The translations under genes were made by a program, and so were the position numbers. A DNA stretch of 64,000 nt. Origin: Acholoe squamosa. Lineage: Eukaryota; Annelida; Polychaeta; Phyllodocida; Polynoidae. This document shows positions 8,549 to 18,625 of this stretch, one piece after another; within the stretch, counting starts at the first letter, position 1; the number at the start of each line of letters is the position of its first letter. The notes below the pieces were generated by a model. That model made no database searches, was not told where the DNA came from, and saw only the letters and a list, made by a program, of their open reading frames with translations. The stretch spans positions 2,666,001 through 2,730,000 of the forward strand of contig OX439050.1 in the NCBI GenBank assembly GCA_949317995.1, given 5' to 3'.

Positions 8549-8869
8549 TGTAGCGCCCACTCGTATTATGAATGATCGAAGAACACAACCCGTCAAGTAA
8601 AATTAGCTCGCTTGGTTTATTGCCCTGGCACTCCTTGGCCACACCATCTAAATGCAATCTGCTGGTAGAAATGTCGTCTGCAACCTCCTCCGGGAGCAAG
8701 CTGCTTGACTGTTCACCTCGGGCTGTCAGCTGGATCTGACCTCCGGTGGAACTAGTCGCGCTTTATATACAAGTCTCCACCGAGACGCTGCCTCTCGTGC
8801 AGTGTTTCGGCGGACCACTCCCGAGCGTTGAGACTTTCCCCGAAAGGCTGCGTGACAAGCCTCTCCGCT

Positions 8870-8872
<3 letters not shown>
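8549..8872 (-). repeat. E1 5' LTR
   Basis: 324 bp, TG...CA ended (TGTAGCGG to CGCTACA on the minus strand). The minus strand carries a TATATAAAG box (8761-8770) and AATAAA (8616-8621), giving a U3-R-U5 layout. (AT)n follows at 8873. Confidence 0.92.

Positions 8873-8918
<46 letters not shown>
8873..8918. repeat. (AT)n microsatellite, right flank of E1
   Basis: About 46 bp of AT dinucleotide; the continuation of the tract at 560-612 split by E1. Confidence 0.9.
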
Positions 8919-8921
<3 letters not shown>

Positions 8922-9577
8922 AGTCATGCATGGAAAGAGACTAATGCAGAATTTCTCAAATAAGGGTGATTTTTTTGATACCCTTAACATGGATCATGGA
9001 TCCCGAAGATAACAGGTTGTTCAGATCAAACTGTACAAACCTGACTATGGTCAAGACCTAAAGTTCAGGAGTTTGGATTCATGAGACTGTGCACTGGAGC
9101 TCCACATGTGTCAGTCACTCTTGTATCTTTTTTTGTGCTCTGTATGTGGTGGTCTACATAGGGTTAAGAATGACATCAGTCACAGACGATAATAGTATCT
9201 TGTAGCACCGTTAGCAGCAGAAGAAGCTAATACATATTCACATTGGATGTGAAGGGGATATTTTTCACATGATTTCCTCCTCAGAACTTATAGAAAGCTG
9301 TTTTGGGATAGATTACATACATCCATTTTCCTCGTATTTTAGACCCACATACTTCTGGTTCAGAGAATTCGAGTCTTCATATTCAAAGTGGTCGTAGATT
9401 GATGATGTGAGTGCTGCAGTGTGACATTGAAATCTGTATTTACCAATCCATTATCATTAATGGATATGTAATTCAAACAGTGCAGATCCCACATTTAGAA
9501 AGGCTGCCTACCACAGCATGCATACGATGGCACCACAATATGGCAGCAAGGTGACATTGGGGAGGGGTATTGTTGTA
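8919..9577. other. Intergenic, nothing recognised
   Basis: AT-rich non-coding DNA. No ORF, repeat or RNA that I can support. Confidence 0.4.
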
Positions 9578-10270
9578 TGTTGTGTTGAAACAGGCTCCTG
9601 ACTCTTAAGGCTGAACATGAACTACGCTATCATGGATGACCTAGTAAGGTTTTTCTGTGGTTATATTTTTCAACTTCTCTTTTCAAACAGCATAGAGATC
9701 ATCATACCCCAGATCTACACAGCCACATATCTATGACATTAAAATGTGTATTTACCAATCTACTAATTAATATGTTATTCAAGCCTGAATACCATATTTG
9801 ATGTAATTTGCTGATAATACACTAAAGAAATTCGAAAATGAATGTACTGTAGTGGAACTGGGCTTCTAAAATGGAAAATAATAATGAAACCTTTCCACTT
9901 TGATCTACCTCAAAGTGTTCAATATGCAATAATAGGTAACAGCTGCAGCCGTATAGCTCGACATTGTAAATCTTTACGTGCCATTTCTCCCATGTGCTAC
10001 TGTCTGTATAACTATGTGTATAATCAAACCGTTAGTTTGTTTATGTCATAAAGTACTAACTTGTAGTCATCAGTGATTCTGGGGATTTGGGAGCTCATAA
10101 TTCAGAAGAAGTGACAGTTTTGAATCTTCTGGTTAAATTTGAGTTGAAACCTGAAAAAGTGTCATAAAATCAATCCCTTTTTGTAATATACTAAATTTAA
10201 TCAAGTGTGTTTCAGTGGTATTTAATTGAAAGAGTAAAAATTGCATCACATTCAATTTGCAAATGGATTA
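9578..10270 (+). repeat. Duplicated upstream block, copy A
   Basis: About 690 bp that aligns by eye, with substitutions and small gaps, to 23150-23887. Shared landmarks are TGTGTTGAAACAGGCTCCT, CATATTTGATGTAATTTGCTG, AATAATAGGTAACAGCTG and TAAATCAAGTGTGTTTCAGTG/ATAATTTAAT-like ends. Copy A lies upstream of gene A and copy B upstream of gene B, so the duplication carried the gene and its 5' flank. Confidence 0.8.
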
Positions 10271-10565
10271 GGGAATGTGCAATACAGCGCTCCATTTGGT
10301 AACTATGGCAAAGCTACCCCCTGCTATATAAGCGCGGCGCTGCCATTCGATCGGCAGTCGGGCTCTACTATTCATACGGTGCACAACACCCCTGTGCTGG
10401 GGGTTGGCACAAATTTTTACCGGTTGCCAAGGTTGGTTGGACTTAATCAACATTACCATTCGTCTTTTAACCTGGCAAAGTTGGTTTCTACCAAAAATTC
10501 TGGCCAAGATGGGCCGTAGAAGACGGCCCATCTTATGCATCTTAGTGGATTTGGCACTTCGGCAC
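10271..10565. other. GC-richer insert replacing gene A's first-exon region
   Basis: This segment has no counterpart in the gene B locus and is flanked on the left by the duplicated upstream block and on the right by intron sequence that matches the end of gene B intron 1. It contains a TATA box (CTATATAAGCGCGG at about 10322), many G/C-rich words and a perfect 12-bp hairpin (10506-10534). Both strands have ~95-codon ORFs without recognisable domains. It may be a mobile element or LTR piece, or an acquired promoter; I cannot decide. Confidence 0.45.
10506..10534. repeat. Perfect 12-bp hairpin
   Basis: AAGATGGGCCGT, loop AGAAG, ACGGCCCATCTT. It lies inside the unexplained insert upstream of gene A. 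Confidence 0.85.
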
Positions 10566-10756
10566 ACCTGACTTAAGGCAGACTCTAGAAGACACAGACC
10601 TAGAGTCTAGAGTAAAACCTATACGGCCTGTAAACTCTGATAGTGCTATTTCAACCCAAAGTGTTCCTGGGTATTCAAACCTGTTCTTTTTATATGTATT
10701 TCCTAACATTGGTTTATTTCAATCAATCCATGACCGTGTGCACTTTTACTTACGAG

Positions 10757-11242
10757 GTTGATACAGAGGATGATGAGAGTGAGCCAATCGATGTCAGCAC
10801 TTACCATGAGATTAACGCATGGTAAGACCTTTCCCCTTCATGTGTTTGATGGTGATATTGCCTAGCACAAAACAGTGAAAAATAATTGTTAGGGTTATCA
10901 GGGATCGCCACAAAACTGTGCAGTGAACCACGACAATTGTATTGCAGTGAGCCAAAGTAGTTTTTACCGGAAACAAAAATAATAATTTGATTAGCATTTT
11001 GTAATTCCAGCTGGCACTTTTCTACACTGGGAAAAACCTTTCAAGTAAGGTACAAAAGAAAGGCTGGAAATGATGTCAATGTAGCTCCATCCATATGTCT
11101 AGTTATCAAGACTATAAATGTGACGGTGCTAAGTGCTAGAGTTGGTGGAGAAGGTGCTACAACTAATGTTACAGATGTACAGCAGAAGGTGCAGGAACTG
11201 GTACAGCAGGTCCTGTGGCTGCTCCACCCAAACTACACCAAA
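10757..11242 (+). CDS. Gene A exon pair 1 (10757-10821 and 11011-11242)
   Basis: The first exon follows TACGAG and ends ATG|GTAAG; it encodes an acidic VDTEDDESEP segment. The second follows ATTCCAG and ends at AAA|GTAGGC. It encodes WHFSTLGKTF, KAGNDVNV, TINVT and then NVTDVQQKVQELVQQVL, a probable amphipathic helix. The second exon has the same length as its gene B partner. The intron between is 189 bp. Confidence 0.7.
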
Positions 11243-13633
11243 GTAGGCACCAATGTTTTACCAACAGACATCAGATCTAGTTTACTGTGTTTTTTTTCTA
11301 CATACTTCTTTATACTGTCCATAATCCTTTTTTATGTCACTTTGAAATCAGAAATATAAGTTGCTCTTTTTGCCAATCTCTGATATGTAAATTCTATCAT
11401 TTTCTCGATTTTTTTAAAATTCTTTTACCAACTACTGTTTCTTTTTTAGAACAATTTCCTTTATTTGCTATAGATTTTCTGGATGGTATCTAAGCGTGTA
11501 TTGTTAATAACACATGCAAACATCAGGTGGCTGCCATTCACCTTTGGAGGTAGTCTCATAGGCAGCCATGGTGAAACTAATACTGATTTTTTTGTGCACT
11601 TAGCATAAGGAATTAACAGTTTTGATCTATAATTTGTAACAAATTACATATTTCAGTATTGTTAAAAACACTGAAATGTTTAACATAACAAGTATATATC
11701 TTATCACACTTATTTTATTTTATATATAGTAATGATAGTGGGGGAGGGGGTTGGGGGTAGCACTGGAATGCGGGAAATTCTTTAGAAAATTCTTACTGTG
11801 TATATGTTAACACTGTTGGCACCTTTTCAGACAACATTCTCTTTACTTTTTTTCTAAATCATTCTGGGGCAGGGATATTTCTTGTTTCAGGTGCTAGGTT
11901 ATTCCATACAGTTGAAGTCGAGTGATATAGGCTTCTCTTAACAGAGGTTAATCTTGTCATAATAACTTTTAACCCTAAACCATCCCATTGTCTGGTATGT
12001 AATAATCTAAGGTCTAGGTAGAATGGGTTTGCCATTGTAGTTGTAAAGTACCATTGTCTGTCTTTTAAATAATTAACTCCTGTTAATGCATGTACAAGAT
12101 GAGTGGATGTTTTATTATCCATCCTTAAAACAATTTTAAGACACCTGTTTTGCATTCTTTGTAATTTATCATTTAATGTCTTTGTTGTTCCTTGGTATAA
12201 CACACATCCATAATCAAAAATTGGTAATAGAAAGGTTTTATATATCAAAGCTAGAGTATCTTGGTCTAGGGCCTATGAGATTCTTCTAAGTTGGTAACTT
12301 CTAAACTCAAGTGTTTGTATTTGATTTCTAATGAAAATATCATACTTCAGTTTAGGAGGATCCAGAATTACTCCTAGGTATTTATATGATGGTACTTAAT
12401 GTATCTTTTGATCATTCAATTTAAGTACAATTTTGTTCTTTGTATTAGGAAAGAAAACCATATATTTTGTCTTGGAAACATTCACTGTTAACAAATCTTC
12501 TTTACACCACTCTGCATATTTATTTAAATCAAGTTGCATTACTGCAGCTGTAGTTTGTAGGTCATTATCTGAAGTGTATATAACTGTGTCATCAGCAAAT
12601 AACTCAATTTTACAATGATCATAACAGGATTCTACATTGTTGACATATATTAGAAAGAACAATGTCCCAGTACAGATCCTTGAGGGACTCCGAAGGAAAT
12701 TAGTTCTGTAGGTGAGGTAGTGTTTTTGGCTATAGTTAATTAAAATCTATTTTCTAAGAACGTATTAATACACGTATGTGTGCTGTACTGCTGTCTCGTA
12801 TGGTATGTAGTCTCCTTGTTTACTTTTTAAAAACAATCACATCTGTTACATGGATACATTCAGCAGATTAGAAATGGTAGCACAGTACATATTAACCTAA
12901 CTGTATTTTCATACATGACTTACCAAATCCTCTAGAAATAGATCTCAGAGATGACCAAATACATGTAATGGTTCACCAGGTTTGCCTATAGTCTGTTCTT
13001 TAAGGTGCACCTCATATATATCAGTATGTTGGCCTCATATTGCACACAAGACAACAAAAAATCATTTACAGTCATAACGGTAATTTTCAAAAAAAAACTA
13101 GCATGGCTTTTCAAGGTTCTATAGATGTCTGAGCATTTCTATCATTTTTTCTTTTTAAATTTACAAATGATTTTCCATAGCAATGCAGGTAGAGGACAAT
13201 GTGATTGATCTGGATGTCAGCTCACTCATGGAGGCATCCCATTCCATTGGGTAAGATATCCTGATCCTACAAATGTCTGAACCTGGTTCCATTGCCCTGT
13301 CCTGCACATGAGTAGTTAATTCAGGAATTCTGATATTACCCCAGCAATATCAAGTGCTATGATTTGCTTTTAATTTTTATGTTATAAGTAATCTTTTTGT
13401 GATTATTCTGTGTATTCAATTTCAGCTGGAGGTTTTCTAGACTGGGAAAACCTTTCAGAGCAATATTCACAGTGAGAGCTAAGAATGATGTCGACATAAA
13501 CTTGTCTGCCCCTCCAGCTCCAGTCATTGAGATGACTATAAATGTCACAGTGATGAATGCTGATGGTGGTGGAGAAGGTGCTACAACCAGTGGCACAGCA
13601 GTGCAGGAACAGGGAGAGATTGAGGATGCATAG
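10757..13633 (+). CDS. Gene A: secreted-type repeat protein paralogue lacking its first exon
   Basis: Four exons can be placed by splice sites and alignment to gene B: 10757-10821, 11011-11242, 13189-13250 and 13426-13633 (TAG). Exon sizes 65, 232, 62 and 208 nt match gene B (65, 232, 62, 166), phases are consistent, and together they encode 188 residues. The unit is a short acidic exon then a W-x-F-S-x-L-G-K ... KNDV ... TINVT exon. No exon resembling gene B's signal-peptide exon was found upstream; its place is taken by the insert at 10271-10565. A LINE fragment lies in the third intron. Either gene A starts from a different first exon or it is a 5'-truncated pseudogene; the frames are still open, which favours recent loss or function. 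Confidence 0.65.
11243..11829. other. Gene A intron, unique part
   Basis: AT-rich intron sequence before the LINE fragment. No feature recognised. Confidence 0.4.
11830..12730 (-). mobile_element. 5'-truncated LINE (non-LTR retrotransposon), RT C-terminal part
   Basis: Minus-strand ORFs 12396-12662 and 11859-12248 carry RT signatures. The first has FFLIYVNNV followed by the catalytic FADDT (residues ~23-27) and LTVNVSKTKYMVF. The second has the C-terminal region with LPIFDYGCVLY and LQRMQNRCLKIVL. Just upstream, in another frame, is GVPQGSVLG. This order is that of jockey/CR1-type LINE RTs. Frames are broken between the blocks, and the 5' part with endonuclease is absent. It sits in gene A's intron in antisense orientation. 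Confidence 0.85.
12731..13188. other. Gene A intron, remainder
   Basis: AT-rich intron ending in a pyrimidine-rich stretch and CAATGCAG acceptor. No other feature seen. Confidence 0.4.
13189..13633 (+). CDS. Gene A exon pair 2 (13189-13250 and 13426-13633)
   Basis: The 62-nt exon is bounded by GCAG and GG|GTAAG. The last exon follows TTTCAG and encodes WRFSRLGKPF, VRAKNDVDINLS, PVIEMTINVT and an acidic end, with TAG at 13631-13633. The F-x-V-x-A-K-N-D-V-x-I-x-L-S pattern faintly recalls FAMeT-like domains; that is only a resemblance. Confidence 0.7.
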
Positions 13634-13653
13634 TGAAAGTCCGACGTTCGTAA

Positions 13654-13735
13654 AATAAAACTTTTGAGAGTGTCTATAGTGTTTGACTGTTTGGTTGGGT
13701 GCCGTTTTTTTTTCTAATTTTGAAGGGAAAATAAA
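13654..13735 (+). promoter_or_regulatory. Candidate polyadenylation signals of gene A
   Basis: AATAAA at 13654-13659 and again at 13730-13735, 21 and 97 nt after the stop codon, in a T-rich context. Confidence 0.6.
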
Positions 13736-14336
13736 GTATTGTCTCATCATATTTCTATTTTTTAGTTTGTGCTGGCCAGAAGGAAAGAGTAATAAAAACC
13801 TTGGTTTGTTTTGCAGCTTTTTGAAATGATGGCTGTTATTTTTTTTCTGAAATTTTCATGACATTTCCTGAAATGTTAGGGCGTAGAGGGTGTCATTATG
13901 AGTTTCTGAGAAAGTTGGAATGGTTTGATAGTGAATTCCAGACATTTTTACCAGGAATTTTGTAGCTTTCTCAATATTGTGAAATTTGGCTACTACCTAC
14001 GTTTCAAGAACCAACATTAGTCAATTTTGGCTGGGTAGCTGTTCCTCTCAAATATCTCCTAGGAGTTGTCCTGGTCCATTTCCTTTGGAATTTGAATGGC
14101 CAGTATAATAAAAAGTTTGAATTTGGTAATAGGTGTCCCGAATGTTGTTGTAAAATCTGGAACAGCAGTGAACTCTGCCATTCCTTCATTACCTGACACC
14201 AATAATACATTGATTAAAAGAGTAAAGGTCACAATTGTCTTGAAAACAGAAACAAATTGTTGTAGGTTTTGGGATCTCCAAACAAAATATTTTGCTGGAA
14301 AACATTTTTGTCTTGGAACACAGTTTTGTGTTAGCC
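13736..14336. other. Intergenic, nothing recognised
   Basis: AT-rich DNA downstream of gene A without coding support. Confidence 0.4.
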
Positions 14337-14424
14337 CCGGTCAGACCTGTCTTTGATTTGAAAACAATTGCTTTACAACAATCCCACAACAATTGTTCTG
14401 GATTCTAAGACAGGTGTGACCAGG
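14337..14424. repeat. Imperfect inverted repeat (MITE-like)
   Basis: CCGGTCAGACCTGTCTT at the left and AAGACAGGTGTGACCAGG at the right are inverted copies with a few mismatches. The spacer between contains AACAATTG and CAATTGTT, which are also inverted. The total of ~88 bp could be a small non-autonomous element; no target duplication was seen. Confidence 0.55.
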
Positions 14425-15645
14425 TCTTAACTCTGACCCCTGGGTGTGAGCTAGTCCCCAGTTTGCACTATCTATAACCATATTCTCTTTTGCCACTGCA
14501 AGGACCTCATGAAAACTAAATGCAACTGAAGAACTTCAGCTATAAAATATGAGGTACAAAACTTCACAAGCAATAAAACATGACATTCATACCTCCTCCT
14601 TCTCCAAGCACAACTTTGGTTATATAGATAGATAAGACAGACCACCAGGTGGGTGCTATGATTGGAGAGTATTGAACTCATGAAAGATTCGTCTGTTTTA
14701 CTGTGTAGGGAATATAGCAGAGTAGATGGGCTGGAGATGACAGGGAAGTCCTGACATTCTCCAAACCTCAGAACTTCATTTCTATAGCCCCATGGGTGGG
14801 AGGGGAATACAGTAAAGGGAACAGTCTGATGGGAATCTACAACTTGAACAGTGAGAGGTAATGGAGGATATAGGAGGTAAGGAAAAGGTCAATAAAGTTG
14901 CTATTCCACTAAAGTACATCGGTCAATTGGGAAAATTGGTGATTTCTGTTTGGGTTTACGTAGTTACATTTCCCTAGTACAGCTATTATGCTTGCTGGTT
15001 TACTTCAATTATTGAATTATTGAAGCTCTTTGTAATGGACCACTCCAACATCATGTAGTTTATGGACCGGGATAAACCCTCAACTCTGTTAGCAACATCT
15101 CCGGCTTGAAAAAAAAACACACAAAAAAGGACCTTGTGCAAGATCCATCTTTTTGCTGTATGCTAAATCTAAAACACCTTCCCTTCAGATTGGTCATCAT
15201 TGGCTATTAAAATTGTCTGGAAGCCATGGCTGCTCATGAACAGAGACTCTAAGTCAGACTTATGTTATTTCCATGTACATGTATATGGTCAATTGCAACA
15301 AGTTGGGGTCACAGGGATCAAATTCAGTGAAAAAATAAAAATGCTTGGATTGTTCCAAAAGTGTATGTGAATAAAACTGATGCATAGAAGGGCTCAACCT
15401 GAACTTTGGGAACACTAATATAAACAATAATTGTCGATTTCAGGTGCAAATCATTCATATTGCATTGAATCCTATGGGATTCTGGTCAAATAGCATCATT
15501 TTTAGGAGCAGAGTTTGCCCATCTTAAACTGACCATATTGGTACCAAATCCATGATTCATGATGGTAGCCATTTTCATTTTACACAAGTAACCTGTAATA
15601 GACATTCTTACATCAAATTCAAGATTTAAAAGACATTATAGTTTG
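14425..15645. other. Intergenic, nothing recognised
   Basis: AT-rich DNA with scattered short ORFs lacking any family signature. Confidence 0.4.
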
Positions 15646-16035
15646 TGTGGCACATATGGTTCCGTGTGGCACATATGGTTCCCTGTCACATTTCAGTGTC
15701 TTTGGTCAAGAGCAACTGGTATAATTCTGTTTTTATTTCTGTTATCAAACCCCTATATAGGTACAATAGTTTGATAACAATATAGGTTTATACCATGCAA
15801 TATTAAATTTATGGCGATCTGGGATATGTGGCACGTATGGTTCCTCCAAAACTACTCCAATCTTACTTTAATTCATACCTATCAGAATAGTAGGTTACAT
15901 GACTGATACTTGGATTTCCTTCATTGTCCATCCTGAACTAAACATATGAGAGATTCTTTTGACCTACTTAAGTCCTATCTATACTGTTTTCTTTATCGAT
16001 TCTAATACAATGAAAATTGTGGCACGTACGGTTCC
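15646..16035 (+). repeat. Four copies of an 18-bp motif
   Basis: TGTGGCACRTAYGGTTCC occurs at 15646-15663, 15665-15682, 15827-15844 and 16018-16035 in the same orientation. The first two are adjacent. The DNA between the other copies is not obviously repeated. Confidence 0.8.
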
Positions 16036-17876
16036 ACTTTACCTACACCACAAGGCTTTTAGCAATAACTCCAGGCAGATAGGGGGAATAGTTCTTGAAG
16101 TGATTATATATAATGCTAAATATTGGGGGCTAATGGAAATATAAGAAAAATGTACATATCAAATGCATTTTCTCTTTACTTTGCCCAATACCAGTGGGAG
16201 CAGTATGAAAAAACGTTCAAAATACCCCATAAAAAGTTCTTATTTTGTAGTCTGCTGCTTAAGATACTAACGATACATGGGCAAAACCATAGTTTCCAAG
16301 TAAGATCCCGACCTTACCCACCTAATGGAAATGAAAAATATCCAAAACCTTCAATCTTTAGTCACAATTTACCCCCTTCTCATGGTGAAAAATGGGTTTG
16401 CCATATGTAAAGACATTTAGTCCCATAAACATGAGACCTGCATGATGTCATGTGTTATTATGTCTTTACTGTGGTTTCAGCTTATATCGCATTCCTCCAC
16501 CCTCACTGACAGCAGTATTGGAGGTGTTTCTTCAGCACCTTCTGCTCTGATGAAGAAGAGCAAAGGCAGAGCTTTACACTTGAGTTCAAAATAGTATGTT
16601 TTTGTGATTTCCTTGTGCAACAGACCCATCCGTACATACCTCCCACCAGGCTGATATGTTATAGATGTGCACAGAGCAAGAGGTGTACAATTCTACTTAT
16701 CTAAATAAGGACGGTTATCACTGAGCCTTCGTGCAGCAGGAAATGTCTCAGCAGTCAGCAGTAATGGCAGGTCTTATTACTTTTCATGACAACTACTTTA
16801 TAATGAGAATAGGATGTTCTATTTCCTCTTGCCAGCATGATAAGATTGGACAGACCCCCATATATCTAAGCAACAGGTGCACTGGTGGTTTGCACTGACA
16901 GTAGATTGGAAATGAATTTGTTATTTAGTAGGAAATTAAGATGAGTATCAATATCATCACAGACAACCTTAGTATTGCAATAAAGAGTATTGGTGACTTA
17001 CTGCAGCGGAGGCGTATCTCATAGAATTGAATAAAAACTTTCCCATCAACCCTATCTCCACACTTTCACGCCAGAGAGCTATGACGTACTATGGTGTATT
17101 AAGGGGTCGTAAGGGGGAGTTTCCACAAAAACTAAATTTCAACAATTGTATGGACAAAAGAAAAAAAAGTGCCCTCGCAAATCCCTCCAAAATCCATTTG
17201 AAATCATAAGAAGTAAGATATATGACACATTTTCATCCTATAATGATGTTCAAAGGAAAAGACGCTAAAAAAAGAACGTTTGTGTTCCATTCACATTACA
17301 TAGAAAACAAAATGTTACAGGACGGAAGGAAATTGTTAAAGGCATTGATTATACTTCCAACCATGTATGACATGTCCAGGTTTATTAACTTTTTCACTTA
17401 TTTTACATGTCAAAATATTTTTGTGGAGGCTGCCCCTTATGACCCCTTAAAGCCTTCAGTAGCTGTTGATAAAGGGATAAATGAGCTGTATCTCCATCAG
17501 ATATTACACGGGAAATCAAACAGAGGCCATTCATATTGACAGTAGTTGGTCTAGTATCAGCTGGGGAATCAGTAAATTATATCATTACATGTAGACATGC
17601 TCCTGCTTTACAGTCTGTACCCAAACACTAACCTCAGTGATTGGTAATGTATCACTCGATATGAAACACTTTTTGTCAGACTCCCATTCAGACCTATTGA
17701 CCACGTATACTGAAACCCTGTCCTTCTTGATTCCCTTTCCTTTGTTTTACATTCAGATTTAGGCCCTTATATTGATTTTACTTTATTGCAGGTCCCCAGG
17801 CTCCCCTGCTCCACCACACTGCTAACCCAAATATATCCCCCATTCCTGTGGATGCATGTTGGACTACGTCCAAGGG
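16036..17876. other. Intergenic, nothing recognised
   Basis: No supported gene. Short ORFs at 16123-16410 and 17222-17539 have no signature and no splice or composition support. Confidence 0.4.
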
Positions 17877-18001
17877 ACTGGTGTAAATATGATGTATGGG
17901 AGTGCAGGGAGTAGTGCCCGCCTTTCTTACATTTGTTGGAACTGGTGTATTTATCAGGTATGGCACAGGAGGGAATAGTGGCCGCCTTCCTTCCATTTGT
18001 T
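17877..18001. repeat. Two-copy tandem repeat, period about 63 bp
   Basis: Units 17877-17939 and 17940-18001 share GG(A)ACTGGTGTA, AGGGA(G/A)TAGTG, CCGCCTT and TCTTACATTTGTT-like ends, with about 25 percent divergence by eye. Confidence 0.7.
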
Positions 18002-18350
18002 TCCATCTATTTAGTCTCTACCCATGTGGTTTATATGACAGCTGTACCAGTGGCATTGTTCTTCCCTCTGATCAGCTGATACTGCAGAATGATATTCAGC
18101 CTTTTCAAAACCAATCAAATCCCAGTAACATATCTGTGCTCATATAGATTGTTTCCAGTCTTCTGGCTTCATATGTGAAGGGCATCAAGCCACCCTTGAC
18201 ATGTAAACTATTGCCATAACATGGGGTGATATAGATATATGATCCCAATAAGTTTAAATTATCACCCAGTAGCATGCTGCACAGCATTACTAACAAGTTC
18301 AGTATTTATTTTATGTGAATAACTTCTTCCCGTAGAGATAGCATTACGGA
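18002..18350. other. Intergenic, nothing recognised
   Basis: AT-rich DNA leading into the GCCGATCC-containing island. Confidence 0.4.
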
Positions 18351-18625
18351 GCCGATCCGCACACCCCCAGTGGCGTAACGTGTGCCGATCCACCACAGCG
18401 GCCGATCCACCACTGCAGCCTCGTTCTGGGTGCATGTAAACATTCAAAATGGCGATGGGCGCTCGTGCGGTGAACTACGGTAATGGATTTTGCTAATTTT
18501 CAGTTAATTAAACACTCTAAAAACATAAAATAAATATAGAACTAAACTCCCCTGGTGTCCTCTGTGGCCGATCCACCCTTCGGGGGGGATCGGCCACCTC
18601 GTACACCACGGTCGTTTAGTTCTAT
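18351..18625. repeat. GCCGATCC-containing island with a long structured hairpin
   Basis: GCCGATCC occurs at 18351, 18384 and 18402, then again inside the hairpin at 18566, with its reverse complement on the other arm. The island is GC-richer than its flanks. The hairpin (18536-18625) is listed separately. Confidence 0.75.
18536..18625. repeat. 90-nt nested hairpin capped by a UUCG tetraloop
   Basis: From outside inwards: a 12-bp stem (ATAGAACTAAAC with GTTTAGTTCTAT), a 5x5 interior loop, a 6-bp stem (TGGTGT with ACACCA), a 5x5 interior loop, an 11-bp stem (GTGGCCGATCC with GGATCGGCCAC), then CCC-TTCG-GGG. Spacer lengths on the two arms match exactly. C(UUCG)G is a known ultra-stable RNA tetraloop. 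No transcript evidence is visible. It could equally be a foldback DNA element. Confidence 0.85.

Larger units (their letters stand above)
613..8872 (-). mobile_element. Ty3/gypsy LTR retrotransposon E1 (defective)
   Basis: The element lies on the minus strand: 5' LTR 8549-8872, primer-binding site just inside it, then gag, protease, RT, RNase H, integrase, a long accessory region, and the 3' LTR at 613-956. The order PR-RT-RH-IN is that of Ty3/gypsy elements. Coding is broken by frameshifts in gag and RNase H, an in-frame stop after the RT core and one before integrase, and a deletion of the integrase zinc-binding end. By eye the LTRs differ at fewer than ten positions over about 300 bp outside the U3 end, so insertion was fairly recent. 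The post-integrase coding region (about 3.2 kb) is unusually long. No clear polypurine tract adjoins the 3' LTR, so its inner edge is approximate. Confidence 0.95.

Noticed and set aside
8746-9012. 88-codon ORF with IYIYIY
   Set aside because: Reads through the (AT)n microsatellite; artefact.
13357-13750. Minus-strand ORFs over gene A's last exon
   Set aside because: Antisense shadows; the plus strand has splice sites and a paralogue.
17222-17539. 105-codon plus-strand ORF
   Set aside because: No motif, no splice or composition support; AT-rich chance ORF.
18564-18597. Possible bacterial-type terminator
   Set aside because: No following T run and a eukaryotic context; kept as a structured element only.
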